This document shows positions 17,827 through 25,736 of a stretch of 64,000 nt of DNA, in pieces (positions within the stretch are counted from its first letter, which is position 1; the number at the start of each line of letters is the position of its first letter). The stretch is from NIOZ-UU13 sp964417935. GTDB lineage: Bacteria; Planctomycetota; Phycisphaerae; Sedimentisphaerales; Anaerobacaceae. The stretch is taken from positions 7,595 to 71,594 of the forward strand of contig CAYQKF010000009.1 of NCBI GenBank assembly GCA_964417935.1. The letters run 5' to 3'. The notes under the pieces are model-generated. The model saw only the letters and a list, made by a program, of their open reading frames with translations, did no database searches and was not told where the DNA came from. A program made the position numbers and the translations under genes.

Positions 17827-18369
17827 CGTTACTCCTATTAGGTAAATCACCAAGCAGAAAAGCTCTTCTAAAGGTTAGTTGTCTTCGTCTGGGGCCTAAT
17901 GATTTCTAATCTTCATGTATTTATCATTATACCAAATTATTGGGCTTTATCAAGCAATCTTGTCTTATTTTTCTTTTTATTTTGGGGCAAACTCCTTGAA
18001 CAATTCTGTTGTAGTCCTTGAGCCGTTAGCACTCAGCGATTATTACAGTTCGCTAAGGCGGTGTTGGTGGAGGGGTTGCTGGGGTGAGGATATTTTTTTC
18101 TGCAGGGGCAAACCATGCAACTACAGGTCAGACGGCACACCCCAGCGACCCTAAGTGTTTGAGCGAGAAGCTATGGCGAAGGGTATACTCATATCAATGA
18201 TTTTTTGAAATATTTTCTTACCCGCATTTACAGGCGATAATCACACTCCTCAATAGTAGCTGTTTGGCTGAAACTATCAGTTGAATTAAGACAGGTGATT
18301 GTTAGAATACTGTGGTGAAAGTGCAAGCAATGTATCGAGAGACGGTTGGCTGTGAGGAATTAAGGAACA
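17827..18369. other. Gene-free stretch with a candidate promoter
   Basis: No convincing coding sequence. The open frame at 17915-18154 has no ribosome site and no protein-like pattern. Just before the next gene, TTGAAT (18281-18286), a 16-nt gap and TAGAAT (18303-18308) make a reasonable housekeeping-type promoter, with about 60 nt of leader. The GC-rich block near 18055-18150 is unexplained. Confidence 0.4.
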
Positions 18370-18987
18370 ATGGTAAAGAGCAAGAAAAACAGTTGGGTAG
18401 CATGGTCAGAAGATGAGGTTAAGCTGCTAAAGAAACTTTTCCCACGTGGAAGAGCAAGGGAAATAGCTGAGCAAACTGGAAGGTCTCTGGCAACGGTAAG
18501 ACAAAAAGCATACAACATGGGGATTAAAACAAGGGAATGTCATCGGTGGTCAGCCAATGAAATCAAGCTACTCAAGAAACTTTACCCGACTGAGGACACG
18601 CAAAGCATAGCTGATAAACTTGGGCAGCCTTTGCAGTCGGTGAAAGCAATAGCATATCTCAACGGCCTCAAAAAAGTGGGAACAGCTACCGTTTGGTCAA
18701 GACAAGAGGACACTCTCCTTAAGAAACTATACCCACATAATAGCCTGCGAGATATAGCGAACCAGCTTGGACGGACTGTCCCGGCGGTAACGGGCAGAGC
18801 ACACAAATTGGGAATTAGCAAACCAAAGCGTATCTGGTCAAAGAAAGAGCTTAACCTGCTAAGGAAATTATATCCAAGTAGAACGGCACAACAAATAGCC
18901 GACCGGATTGGAAGAACAGTACTGGCGACAAGATTGAGAATAGTCAAATTGGGCCTAAGGAAAAGAAAGCGAAAAGCAAAAATGTAA
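18370..18987 (+). CDS. Protein of four tandem Trp-containing helix-turn-helix repeats
   Basis: The whole 205-residue protein is four repeats of about 48 residues, starting at Trp12, Trp60, Trp109 and Trp156. Each follows W-S-x-x-E-x-x-L-L-K/R-K-L-Y/F-P, then IAxxLGR, then V/T-x-x-x-A-x-x-LG. This resembles the trihelical SANT/Myb or sigma-4-like fold of GcrA-type DNA-binding repeats. The tail is very basic (LRKRKRKAKM). It should bind DNA as a modular reader, perhaps of a long or repeated site. ATG 18370 follows AAGGAAC. It lies next to the repeat-flanked NTPase island and may be part of an accessory region; its partner is unknown. Confidence 0.8.
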   Translation: MVKSKKNSWVAWSEDEVKLLKKLFPRGRAREIAEQTGRSLATVRQKAYNMGIKTRECHRWSANEIKLLKKLYPTEDTQSIADKLGQPLQSVKAIAYLNGLKKVGTATVWSRQEDTLLKKLYPHNSLRDIANQLGRTVPAVTGRAHKLGISKPKRIWSKKELNLLRKLYPSRTAQQIADRIGRTVLATRLRIVKLGLRKRKRKAKM

Positions 18988-19064
18988 AACTCCTTACCTC
19001 TCCGAGCCTCAGTATAACACACCTTTGCCCAAAGTCCATAAGTAATCCCTTGGAAACGACTTAC

Positions 19065-19140
19065 TAATTCCGGGGACACCATACTTAATTCCAGCCGATG
19101 TCTGCGTCCCAAAGCTCCGCAGTAATTCAGCCCAGCCGCT
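19065..19140 (+). repeat. 76-bp direct repeat, left copy
   Basis: 72 of 76 positions match the copy at 21930-22005. Both begin TAATTCCGGGG and end CAGCCCAGCCGCT. The pair brackets the AT-rich NTPase gene. The opening segment resembles sequence I associate with the flanks of IS200/REP-type elements, which is recollection rather than a search result. Confidence 0.85.
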
Positions 19141-19228
19141 GTCCTCTATCAAAACCTATCATTATCAAGCACAACTCATCGAAAAATGTACCACCTATGG
19201 GGCAGGCGTAACCCTTTAATTCCCTGTG

Positions 19229-21877
19229 TTAACTGTATTCCATTTTATATTTAAGGAACCTTTGTTTTTCCGTTTCAATATTTATTGATTTTTTGAGTTT
19301 TCTTCCGTCCTTGATGGTATTACTAATGAGTTTTTCATTAATCTTGACAGTTTCAACAATTCGTCGGACGATAGAACTTATTTGATTCTTTGGAAGACTG
19401 CTATTAGTTTCTATTAATTCTATGCTTTCGTTAATTCTATATAAGTTGTTTTCAACTGAAACCTTTTCTGTAAAGCTGGAATCAAAAGAATATTTGTAGA
19501 AGTACTCTGCTAAAATCTCATGACCGAACTTTGAAGTAATGGCCATATCATATAATCTTGACCTAGGATTCTCAAAAATTCTTATTATATCCTGATGCTC
19601 CAAATTTTTTCTAAAGAACTCATACAAGCTTTCTTGATTTTCTCCCCCATTCAAAGTAATAAACCGTGCGTTTTTAAAAACGAATCTAAGTTCATTTATC
19701 CTCACATCTTTGTTCTTAATCCATTCTAATATTTTGAAAGGAGAAATATTGTGTTCTAAAAAATATGCTGCCAATTTCATTCCGTCTAGCCTTTTAAGAA
19801 ACCAATGAAATTGTGTGAAATAATCATCCTTATCAAGCTTTTCTATTAATTTGGGTGAGCATATGTTCAAAAGTTCTTTGATAGTATTTTGGATTTCATT
19901 CTTTTCGTCTTCATCAGCGTAATAGTAAATGTTCTTAAATACTTCCATAAACTTTACAAAAGAGTATCTTCCTTTGGGATCGTTATTAAAATCATCTGCA
20001 AGAATCCTTATATCAATCTTCTTAAAAAGTTCGTAAGCCTTTTGTGGACTGAATGTATAAAGAGAGTGGAAGAGATAGAATTTGTTGACTAGGAAATAAT
20101 TGAACTCTTTATTATGGACTTTGTCAGCAAACGAGTCCAATACTTCATCATCAATTAACCTTTCTATTGAATGACCTTTATAACTTGAGAATGTTTTTAG
20201 GACTCTATCTAGTCTTTTCCCTAGATAGTTTAAGAGAAAATATTTTTTGACTTGATATACGAATGAATCATTTGCTAATAATTTCTTTAGTATTTCAGGG
20301 CTAGTAAAATGAATGGGCGTAATAATGTAATAGAGGTGATATGGGTATTTTGTAAGATATTCTAAAACTCTAACTTCTTCTGGTTCTGTTAAACCAGAAT
20401 ATTTATTCAAAAGAAGCTCAATCACTTCTGCTTTTGTGGAGTGCATTGTGGTGATTACAAATTGAGCTGATTTATTCGCCCACGTTAATGCTTGGTAAGA
20501 GAATACATTTTCCTTAACCAGATTATCAAACTGACTTTGCAGGGTAGGATCTTTTTGGATAATATCGTCTAGATAATCTGTTAAAATACAAATTTCATTT
20601 TTAGCAAATGGCAGTAATTTGATTAAGATGTCTTGAGATGTAATTAAATATGGCTCAGTTTTGGAAAAATAGTTAAATGTCGATTCAAAAAAATCATCTT
20701 CTTTCAAACTGAATTCACCACTAAACTCTACAGATTTAAAGAAGATATTCCATAACTCCATATTCCTATACCGAAAAAGAGAATTAGAAATATCGTTTTC
20801 CCTTAGTTCTGAAAGAAAAGTATCACTCATTTCGGATTTGTTAATTTTTGAAAAGAACAGACGTAATAAATGTTCGAAATTGATATATTTTTCTTTAAAT
20901 ACTAAAAAGGGTACTGCATCAGAAAATAGTTCTTTTATTTCATCTGTAATGTATCTATTCGAGCGCTCAGTTCGAAACAAAAAGACGAGCTTAGGACGAG
21001 CGATAGCATTTTTGATTCGATTAACTATAAGAAAAATTGAATTTGCTTTCTCAACATTATCTTGGCAATCATCTAAAATAAATACAAATTTGTTATTAAT
21101 GATTTGTGATTTAAGGATTTCTTTGATATTGTCATTACTTATTTCTCTCAGAGAAACGTGGAAGGCTTTATATCCCTCTTCTTTAAGTTTCTTACTAATC
21201 AACAAACTGTTGAATGTCTTACCTATTCCTCGTTTTCCTAAAATACAAATTTGTTCATTTCTGTTGAAAAAGCTGAAAAATAGGTTCTTGAAATCGGATG
21301 AAAGTAGCTCCAAATAGTCTGTCTGTTCAGAATTAAAATTATATAGGAAATTGCCTTTTATAACAGCATTGAATTTTTCATCGGCATCTTGTAGATTGTC
21401 AATCTTTGCAATGATAGGAAGCAAATCATATATCAAATGCTTGTATTCGAGATTATTTAAACAATCATTAGCGATGTCATCTAAATAGAATAAGGTTAGC
21501 TTATCCGCAAATCTCTCTAAAATCTCCTTCGCCTCTGCTTCCGTACTTAAATATTTAGTAAAGAAGAATAGTCTCTTTCTGTTGTTCTCAAGTTTTGAAA
21601 ATTTTTCGATTTCACTAAGAAGGTATGTTCTGAGATTTTTCGTGGAAGTGGAAGTTATTGAAACATAATAGGTCTGTCTTTCTTCGTTATCCTCAATAAT
21701 CACGTCGAATGGCTCATTAGTATATTTTCCAGTCCTTGCATCGAAGCCCCTGTGCTTTGAGAAATATCTTGGTTTTTTGTACGTTGAGAAGATATAATTC
21801 TTAATAAACGTCTCCATGTATTCAGGAGACTCGCATTTTTCTCTGAGGGATTTTATTATTTCGGCCTCGTAGCGCAT
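19229..21877 (-). CDS. P-loop (STAND-like) NTPase, candidate defence protein
   Basis: An 882-residue, Lys/Phe/Asn-rich protein encoded by DNA clearly richer in A+T than its neighbours. The N-terminal 140 residues are an alpha/beta domain (EPFDVIIEDNEERQTYYVSI, then strands RLFFFTKYL and LTLFYLDDI) that recalls a restriction-endonuclease-like fold but lacks a clear E-x-K. Residues 208-300 are a P-loop NTPase: Walker A GKRGIGKT (214-221), Walker B KFVFILDD (263-270) and a sensor-like strand PKLVFLFRTERS. The remaining 550 residues are alpha-helical, without obvious TPR consensus, as in STAND sensor regions. Effector-like head, NTPase and helical tail resemble Avs-type antiphage proteins, but I cannot assign a family. 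Flanked by 76-bp direct repeats, which suggests transfer. Confidence 0.65.
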   Translation of the reverse strand: MRYEAEIIKSLREKCESPEYMETFIKNYIFSTYKKPRYFSKHRGFDARTGKYTNEPFDVIIEDNEERQTYYVSITSTSTKNLRTYLLSEIEKFSKLENNRKRLFFFTKYLSTEAEAKEILERFADKLTLFYLDDIANDCLNNLEYKHLIYDLLPIIAKIDNLQDADEKFNAVIKGNFLYNFNSEQTDYLELLSSDFKNLFFSFFNRNEQICILGKRGIGKTFNSLLISKKLKEEGYKAFHVSLREISNDNIKEILKSQIINNKFVFILDDCQDNVEKANSIFLIVNRIKNAIARPKLVFLFRTERSNRYITDEIKELFSDAVPFLVFKEKYINFEHLLRLFFSKINKSEMSDTFLSELRENDISNSLFRYRNMELWNIFFKSVEFSGEFSLKEDDFFESTFNYFSKTEPYLITSQDILIKLLPFAKNEICILTDYLDDIIQKDPTLQSQFDNLVKENVFSYQALTWANKSAQFVITTMHSTKAEVIELLLNKYSGLTEPEEVRVLEYLTKYPYHLYYIITPIHFTSPEILKKLLANDSFVYQVKKYFLLNYLGKRLDRVLKTFSSYKGHSIERLIDDEVLDSFADKVHNKEFNYFLVNKFYLFHSLYTFSPQKAYELFKKIDIRILADDFNNDPKGRYSFVKFMEVFKNIYYYADEDEKNEIQNTIKELLNICSPKLIEKLDKDDYFTQFHWFLKRLDGMKLAAYFLEHNISPFKILEWIKNKDVRINELRFVFKNARFITLNGGENQESLYEFFRKNLEHQDIIRIFENPRSRLYDMAITSKFGHEILAEYFYKYSFDSSFTEKVSVENNLYRINESIELIETNSSLPKNQISSIVRRIVETVKINEKLISNTIKDGRKLKKSINIETEKQRFLKYKMEYS

Positions 21878-21929
21878 TATCCCTTGTCGATTATAACATT
21901 ACTTTGCATTATAACAATGTTTATATGGG

Positions 21930-22005
21930 TAATTCCGGGGGCACCATATTTAATTCCAACCGATGGCTGCGTCCCAAAGCTCCGCAGTAATTCAGCCCAG
22001 CCGCT
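21930..22005 (+). repeat. 76-bp direct repeat, right copy
   Basis: Direct copy of 19065-19140 with four substitutions. The unit lies about 50 bp upstream of the NTPase start, so it could also contain that gene's promoter. Confidence 0.85.
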
Positions 22006-22698
22006 ATTGTGATCTCCTAAAATACAAAAAAATTCTGACCTGTCAAGAAAGAAATGACAAATAAATAGGTATTTTCTTTTCACTTTATACAGTGATTTGA
22101 CTTAGGAAACGGTGTACTCAACCGTTATAATCCTTGGATTATCACTTAATTTTGGGCAATTCAATAAACCATTTGCAGCTAAGTTGTGTTCTCTGCCCGG
22201 TAAGCCGCAGAATCCAATCTCTAATCTCTCATCCACTCAAGAATCCGTGCTAATCCGTGTAATCCGTGGTTTTTGCGTTAAAATAGGCAAAATATTAGTG
22301 AAAAATCAATCAAAAGCGCGGGTACCTTCGAGCAAAAATCAAATTTTTTGAAAAATTTTTAACTGCCTTTCTGACATCGATTTATGATAATCCCGAGTCA
22401 TGAACTGAGTACTTTTTTCACATCAAAAGCGCAGGTAGCTCTAATTATAGAGGGAGTGTTTTTTTACTCCCTGAGTTTACCCCCGGTGTGTGCTTACTTG
22501 CTTTTCTGCCGGGGGCTACTTTTTCGCCTCCGGCAAAAAGCAGCCAAATACTAAGAGTCTATCCGGATATGTTCTTAGAGCCAGCAGGCCCGAATCCCTG
22601 CATGCCTTAGGCAGGGAACCGTTTTGAACATTTAAATTTGGTTCATCCGGTTAATGCGTAAGTGGACCAAACAGATCAGGGCCTTGGAGCTGTTTGGA

Positions 22699-22781
22699 GA
22701 GAAAAATCGTTTGGGCAGAGGCTCAAATTTGGGGCAGGCGGGGGGAAATTTGTGCCTCTGGGGCCCCGAACGATTTTTCTC
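22699..22781. repeat. 83-bp long-arm hairpin
   Basis: Arms of 32 and 36 nt (22699-22730 and 22746-22781) match except for two substitutions and one 4-nt gap. The arms begin GAGAAAAATCGTT and end CAAATTT, around a G-rich 15-nt loop. It could be a structured RNA, a palindromic mobile element, or a cruciform site. No flanking gene explains it. Confidence 0.75.
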
Positions 22782-23069
22782 GATCGTCCGAATCGCCCAA
22801 TACACCTACCCATTATTCGGAAGAGCCTTAAATTTGTGTAATTTGGATTCTTGCCCGCCTCAGGCGGGTGAATTTAGGATTCTTGTCCGCCGTAGTCTTG
22901 ACGTAGGCGGATAGGGCTTAGGATTTCGGATTTATGTCTCAGAGAGTAGCAACTATCATCTGTCGTCTGTCTTCTGTCCTCGGCACCTCTACATCTGTCG
23001 AGAACTCTCTACAAATCAGCTCTTTTTATGCAAAACAAACCCAATCTTGTCCGCCGTAGGCGGATTGCA

Positions 23070-23275
23070 AATGAATGTAAATCCATATAATACAACGGAT
23101 TATGAAAATAAATGGCAGCGGAGAGTCCGAAAAAACAAACCCAATTCAAACCCAATCAAAGCCAATTTCCAAAAAGCCAAAATGAATATAAACTCACTTA
23201 TAACAAAGGATTACATAAAATATGATGATTTCGCAGTCCGAAAAAACAAACCCAAAACAAACCCAATTTCAAACG
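23070..23275 (+). repeat. Two tandem copies of a dispersed planctomycete-type repeat
   Basis: Units starting AATGAATGTAAA (23070) and AATGAATATAAA (23181) share the same internal order: a 'TAC/TAACAAAGGATTA' block, then AGTCCGAAAAAACAAACCC and CAAACCCAAT runs. Translated, they give Lys-Asn-Lys-Pro-Asn-rich peptides of a kind I recall from many planctomycete hypothetical proteins, which suggests a family of non-coding repeats that is often annotated as genes. Confidence 0.65.
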
Positions 23276-23539
23276 GGCCCTTTTTCTGCTAAAACAGGCA
23301 ATTTCTTCCAAAAAAACTGTGCGAAGGAGGATCGCTTCCAAATACAATGTAAACATACCACAATCCCACTAAAGCATCAAGCTACTCCTTGAAAATTGTA
23401 CCAGATTGAATTAGAGGATATCAGGCGTGAATACGAGTCACATTCAAATAATCCGCATGTATTAAAGCAAGTCTGGCCAGCAGAAATCAGACATTCATAA
23501 TATAGCAAAAAGGGCTGTTTCATGTTATGATACAGCCCA

Positions 23540-24961
23540 ATGAATGGACCGGAATCACATCAACAAATATCCCTGTCATTTGATAGGGGAACACTTTTAC
23601 TTACAGGCCCAGCCCGTAACCAGTTGTCTGAAACCAGCGGTTCGTGTGTTTGGAGATGGGATACTCGTGTTAGTACCTGGCGCTGTGATGCAATCTACTA
23701 TGCTGCGATTCGCAAAGCCTTAGTTGAGCCATTCGGAACATACTTTTTTGATAACGTTATGAAACCTGCTTGTGTTTCCTGGCCCAAGGTAGAACTGCCG
23801 AAACTAAGGCCGGAGCAGACAGAAGCACTTGCAGCATGGAGTCAAGCGGATTGTCGCGGACAGATAATTATGCCAACTGGAACCGGCAAGACAGAAGTGG
23901 CTCTTGCTGCAATGGCTCGAACGAAAACAGCAACGCTGGTAGTAGCGCCGGTTCGGGATTTGATGTACCAGTGGCATCGGCGGATTTTGCGGGCCTTTGA
24001 TTATGATGGTGGCATTGTCGGTGATGGCTTGGCCAATATAAGGCCAATTACGGTAACAACGTATGACAGTGCATATATTCACATGGCTAAGATGGGTGCA
24101 GGTTTCGGGCTGTTGATATTCGATGAAGAGCACCATCTACCAGGCAAATGCCGTCGTGAGGCTGCTATTCTGAGTACTGCTGCTATGCGACTCGGATTGA
24201 CAGCTACACCGCAGCGCTCAGACGGTCTGCATAAGGATTTGGATTGGCTCATTGGTCCGGTTGTTTATGATATGCCATTTAAGCAGGCCGAAGGTTCAAC
24301 GTTAGCCAATTTTGATGTCGTGCGTATTCCTGTGGCATTAAACGATAACGAACAGACGACTTATGACCAGTGCAGCCGGGTAATTCGGCACTTTATAACC
24401 TCACGCCGCAAGGAACAATCCGGCTATAGCTGGCAGGATTTGTGTAAGGAATCCGGCAAGGAGCCTCAGGCCCGTAATGCCCAAAAAGCTTATTATCTTA
24501 AGCAGTCTATCGAAAACCGTGCCGCTGAAAAGCTGCGAGTGCTGGAAGATGTTTTCAGGTTACACAAAGGTCAACAAATTCTTGTTTTTGCAGGCTCGAA
24601 TATAATGGCAATTGAAGTGTCTCGACGGTTCCTTGTGCCGACGATTCTGTCTCATACTCGCAAACGTGAACGTCTTGCCGTGCTGGATGGCTTTGCCAAA
24701 AGTAAGTTCGAGGTCCTTGTTGCCAATCGTGTTCTGGATGAGGGAGTTGATGTACCTGAAGCAAAAGTAGCGGTGGTCATTGGTGGCCAAGGTTCAACAC
24801 GTCAGGCCAAACAGCGACTTGGCCGGGTTTTAAGAAGGTCCGGCAATATCAGAGCCACTCTATACGAAGTAGTCTGTGAGAATACCAAGGAAGTTCATCG
24901 TTCTCGAAAGAGGCGAAGAAGCGATGCTTACGAGCGAACAATCCATCGTAGAGATTTGTAG
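23540..24961 (+). CDS. XPB/Rad25-type DNA helicase
   Basis: A 473-residue SF2 helicase. An N-terminal domain (1-85) is followed by motif I IIMPTGTGKTEV (112-118), motif Ia VVAPVRDL, motif II FDEEHH (195-199), motif III GLTATPQR, then the second RecA fold with LVFAGSNI, EVLVANRVLDEGVDVP and motif VI KQRLGRVLRR. DEEHH in place of DEAH and the overall length fit prokaryotic XPB, which opens DNA for the Bax1 nuclease in a nucleotide-excision-repair-like pair. The Bax1 gene lies 775 bp downstream. The start at 23540 has no clear ribosome site. The end RRRSDAYE is the natural family end; the last residues are encoded by DNA that also carries an out-of-frame relic of the Bax1 start. Confidence 0.88.
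   Translation: MNGPESHQQISLSFDRGTLLLTGPARNQLSETSGSCVWRWDTRVSTWRCDAIYYAAIRKALVEPFGTYFFDNVMKPACVSWPKVELPKLRPEQTEALAAWSQADCRGQIIMPTGTGKTEVALAAMARTKTATLVVAPVRDLMYQWHRRILRAFDYDGGIVGDGLANIRPITVTTYDSAYIHMAKMGAGFGLLIFDEEHHLPGKCRREAAILSTAAMRLGLTATPQRSDGLHKDLDWLIGPVVYDMPFKQAEGSTLANFDVVRIPVALNDNEQTTYDQCSRVIRHFITSRRKEQSGYSWQDLCKESGKEPQARNAQKAYYLKQSIENRAAEKLRVLEDVFRLHKGQQILVFAGSNIMAIEVSRRFLVPTILSHTRKRERLAVLDGFAKSKFEVLVANRVLDEGVDVPEAKVAVVIGGQGSTRQAKQRLGRVLRRSGNIRATLYEVVCENTKEVHRSRKRRRSDAYERTIHRRDL
24924..24959 (+). pseudogene. Relic of the Bax1 gene start
   Basis: In a frame different from the helicase, this stretch reads M-L-T-S-E-Q-S-I-V-E, nearly the same as the true Bax1 start M-L-T-S-E-H-A-I-V-E at 25737. 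The nucleotides agree at roughly three quarters of positions. It suggests that helicase and nuclease genes once overlapped here, before the MNT/HEPN genes came between them. Confidence 0.55.
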
Positions 24962-25035
24962 CAACCTTTACATTAGACTCCGGATCATTTAGAATACGAC
25001 AAATAAAGCCGTAGCTGTTGATGAGGATGTGTTTA

Positions 25036-25359
25036 ATGATGGTTAGTATGAAGCAGATTGAAGCATTGAGCCGACAGATCGTGCGTGAATTTCACCCGGA
25101 GCAGGTTGTGCTGTTTGGCTCATACGCGTACGGCGCAGCTACAAAAGACAGCGATGTGGATTTGCTGGTGGTTATGCCTCATAAAGGCAAAGGATGGCGT
25201 CTGGCTGGTAAAATTCGAGGGTGTGTTCGGCCAAAGTTTCCGCTCGATTTACTTGTACGCAGCCCAGAACAAATACGCCAGCGACTGACTCTGGGCGATT
25301 GCTTCCTGAAGGAAATCGCTGAGAAAGGCAAGGTGCTTTATGAATCCGCTGGTGGATGA
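25036..25359 (+). CDS. MNT-type nucleotidyltransferase (MNT/HEPN antitoxin-like)
   Basis: A small pol-beta-fold nucleotidyltransferase of about 107 residues. The signature LFGSYAYGAATKDSDVDLLV gives G-S-x10-D-x-D, followed by a third acidic strand PLDLLVRSPEQI. In MNT/HEPN pairs the transferase AMPylates and silences the HEPN RNase. Several Met codons crowd the start; 25036 has GAGG 9 nt upstream. The stop overlaps the start of the HEPN frame by 20 nt, the usual tight arrangement. The cassette separates the XPB helicase gene from the Bax1 nuclease gene, an unexpected place for it. Confidence 0.82.
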   Translation: MMVSMKQIEALSRQIVREFHPEQVVLFGSYAYGAATKDSDVDLLVVMPHKGKGWRLAGKIRGCVRPKFPLDLLVRSPEQIRQRLTLGDCFLKEIAEKGKVLYESAGG

Positions 25360-25726
25360 ATGGGTTGCAAAAGCTGAAGGGGATTTTAACACAGCGCAGC
25401 GCGAATTACAAGTGGCTGATGTGCCGAACTATGATGCAGTGTGTTTTCATGCCTAGCAGTGCGTAGAAAAATATCTCAAGGCAAAACTGGTGAATGCGGG
25501 AATTGACTTTGAAAAAACACATGACCTTGGAATTATCCTTGATATGCTTGTTCCGCATGAACCTTCCTGGGAGGAGTTGCGAGAAGATATGGATTCGTTG
25601 GCTGGTTTGGCAGTTGAAGTGCGCTACCCTGGATATTGTGCGGAAGCCCAGGATGCCGCTGAAGCTTTGGAAATTGCCCGCAGAGTTCGCAGGGTAGTAC
25701 GCCAGGGGTTTGGATTACCCCAATAG
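25340..25726 (+). pseudogene. HEPN-domain protein interrupted by an in-frame amber codon
   Basis: Read from ATG 25340, the frame gives a typical HEPN opening (WVAKAEGDFNTAQREL, then NYDAVCFHA). It then meets TAG at 25454-25456, exactly where the family has the first Gln of CFHAQQ, and continues in the same frame with QCVEKYLKAKLVNAG, KTHDLGIILDML and RRVRRVV to a stop at 25726. A single CAG-to-TAG change explains it. The rest of the frame is undamaged, so the mutation is recent, a sequencing error, or read through. An active HEPN toxin without its N-terminal 39 residues is unlikely. Confidence 0.8.
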
Positions 25727-25736
25727 GGCCAAGGCA

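Larger units (their letters stand above)
22006..23539. other. Palindrome-rich gene-free stretch
   Basis: No credible gene in 1.5 kb; open frames at 22654-22914 and 23047-23292 are read-throughs of repeats. Contents in order: three closely spaced TAATCCGTG words (about 22250-22268); hairpin AGGGAGT/ACTCCCT with a T-rich loop (22451-22472); CCCCCGG/CCGGGGG (22480-22515), overlapping TGCCGGGGGC/GCCTCCGGCA; TCCCTGC/GCAGGGA near 22595-22618; the large hairpin 22699-22781; CCCGCC-TCA-GGCGGG near 22853-22868; TCCGCC...GGCGGA copies near 22887-22911 and at 23050-23064; and the tandem repeat 23070-23275. Confidence 0.7.

Noticed and set aside
17915..18154. 79-residue protein gene
   Set aside because: No ribosome site, no recognisable pattern, and the composition is like the surrounding gene-free DNA.
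21877..22083. 68-residue gene upstream of the NTPase
   Set aside because: It spans the right 76-bp repeat and shares its only plausible start with non-coding sequence.
22654..22914. 86-residue protein gene
   Set aside because: The frame runs straight through the 83-bp hairpin and a CCCGCC palindrome and shows no protein-like pattern.
23047..23292. 81-residue protein gene
   Set aside because: The frame is a translation of two units of a dispersed repeat and has no ribosome site.
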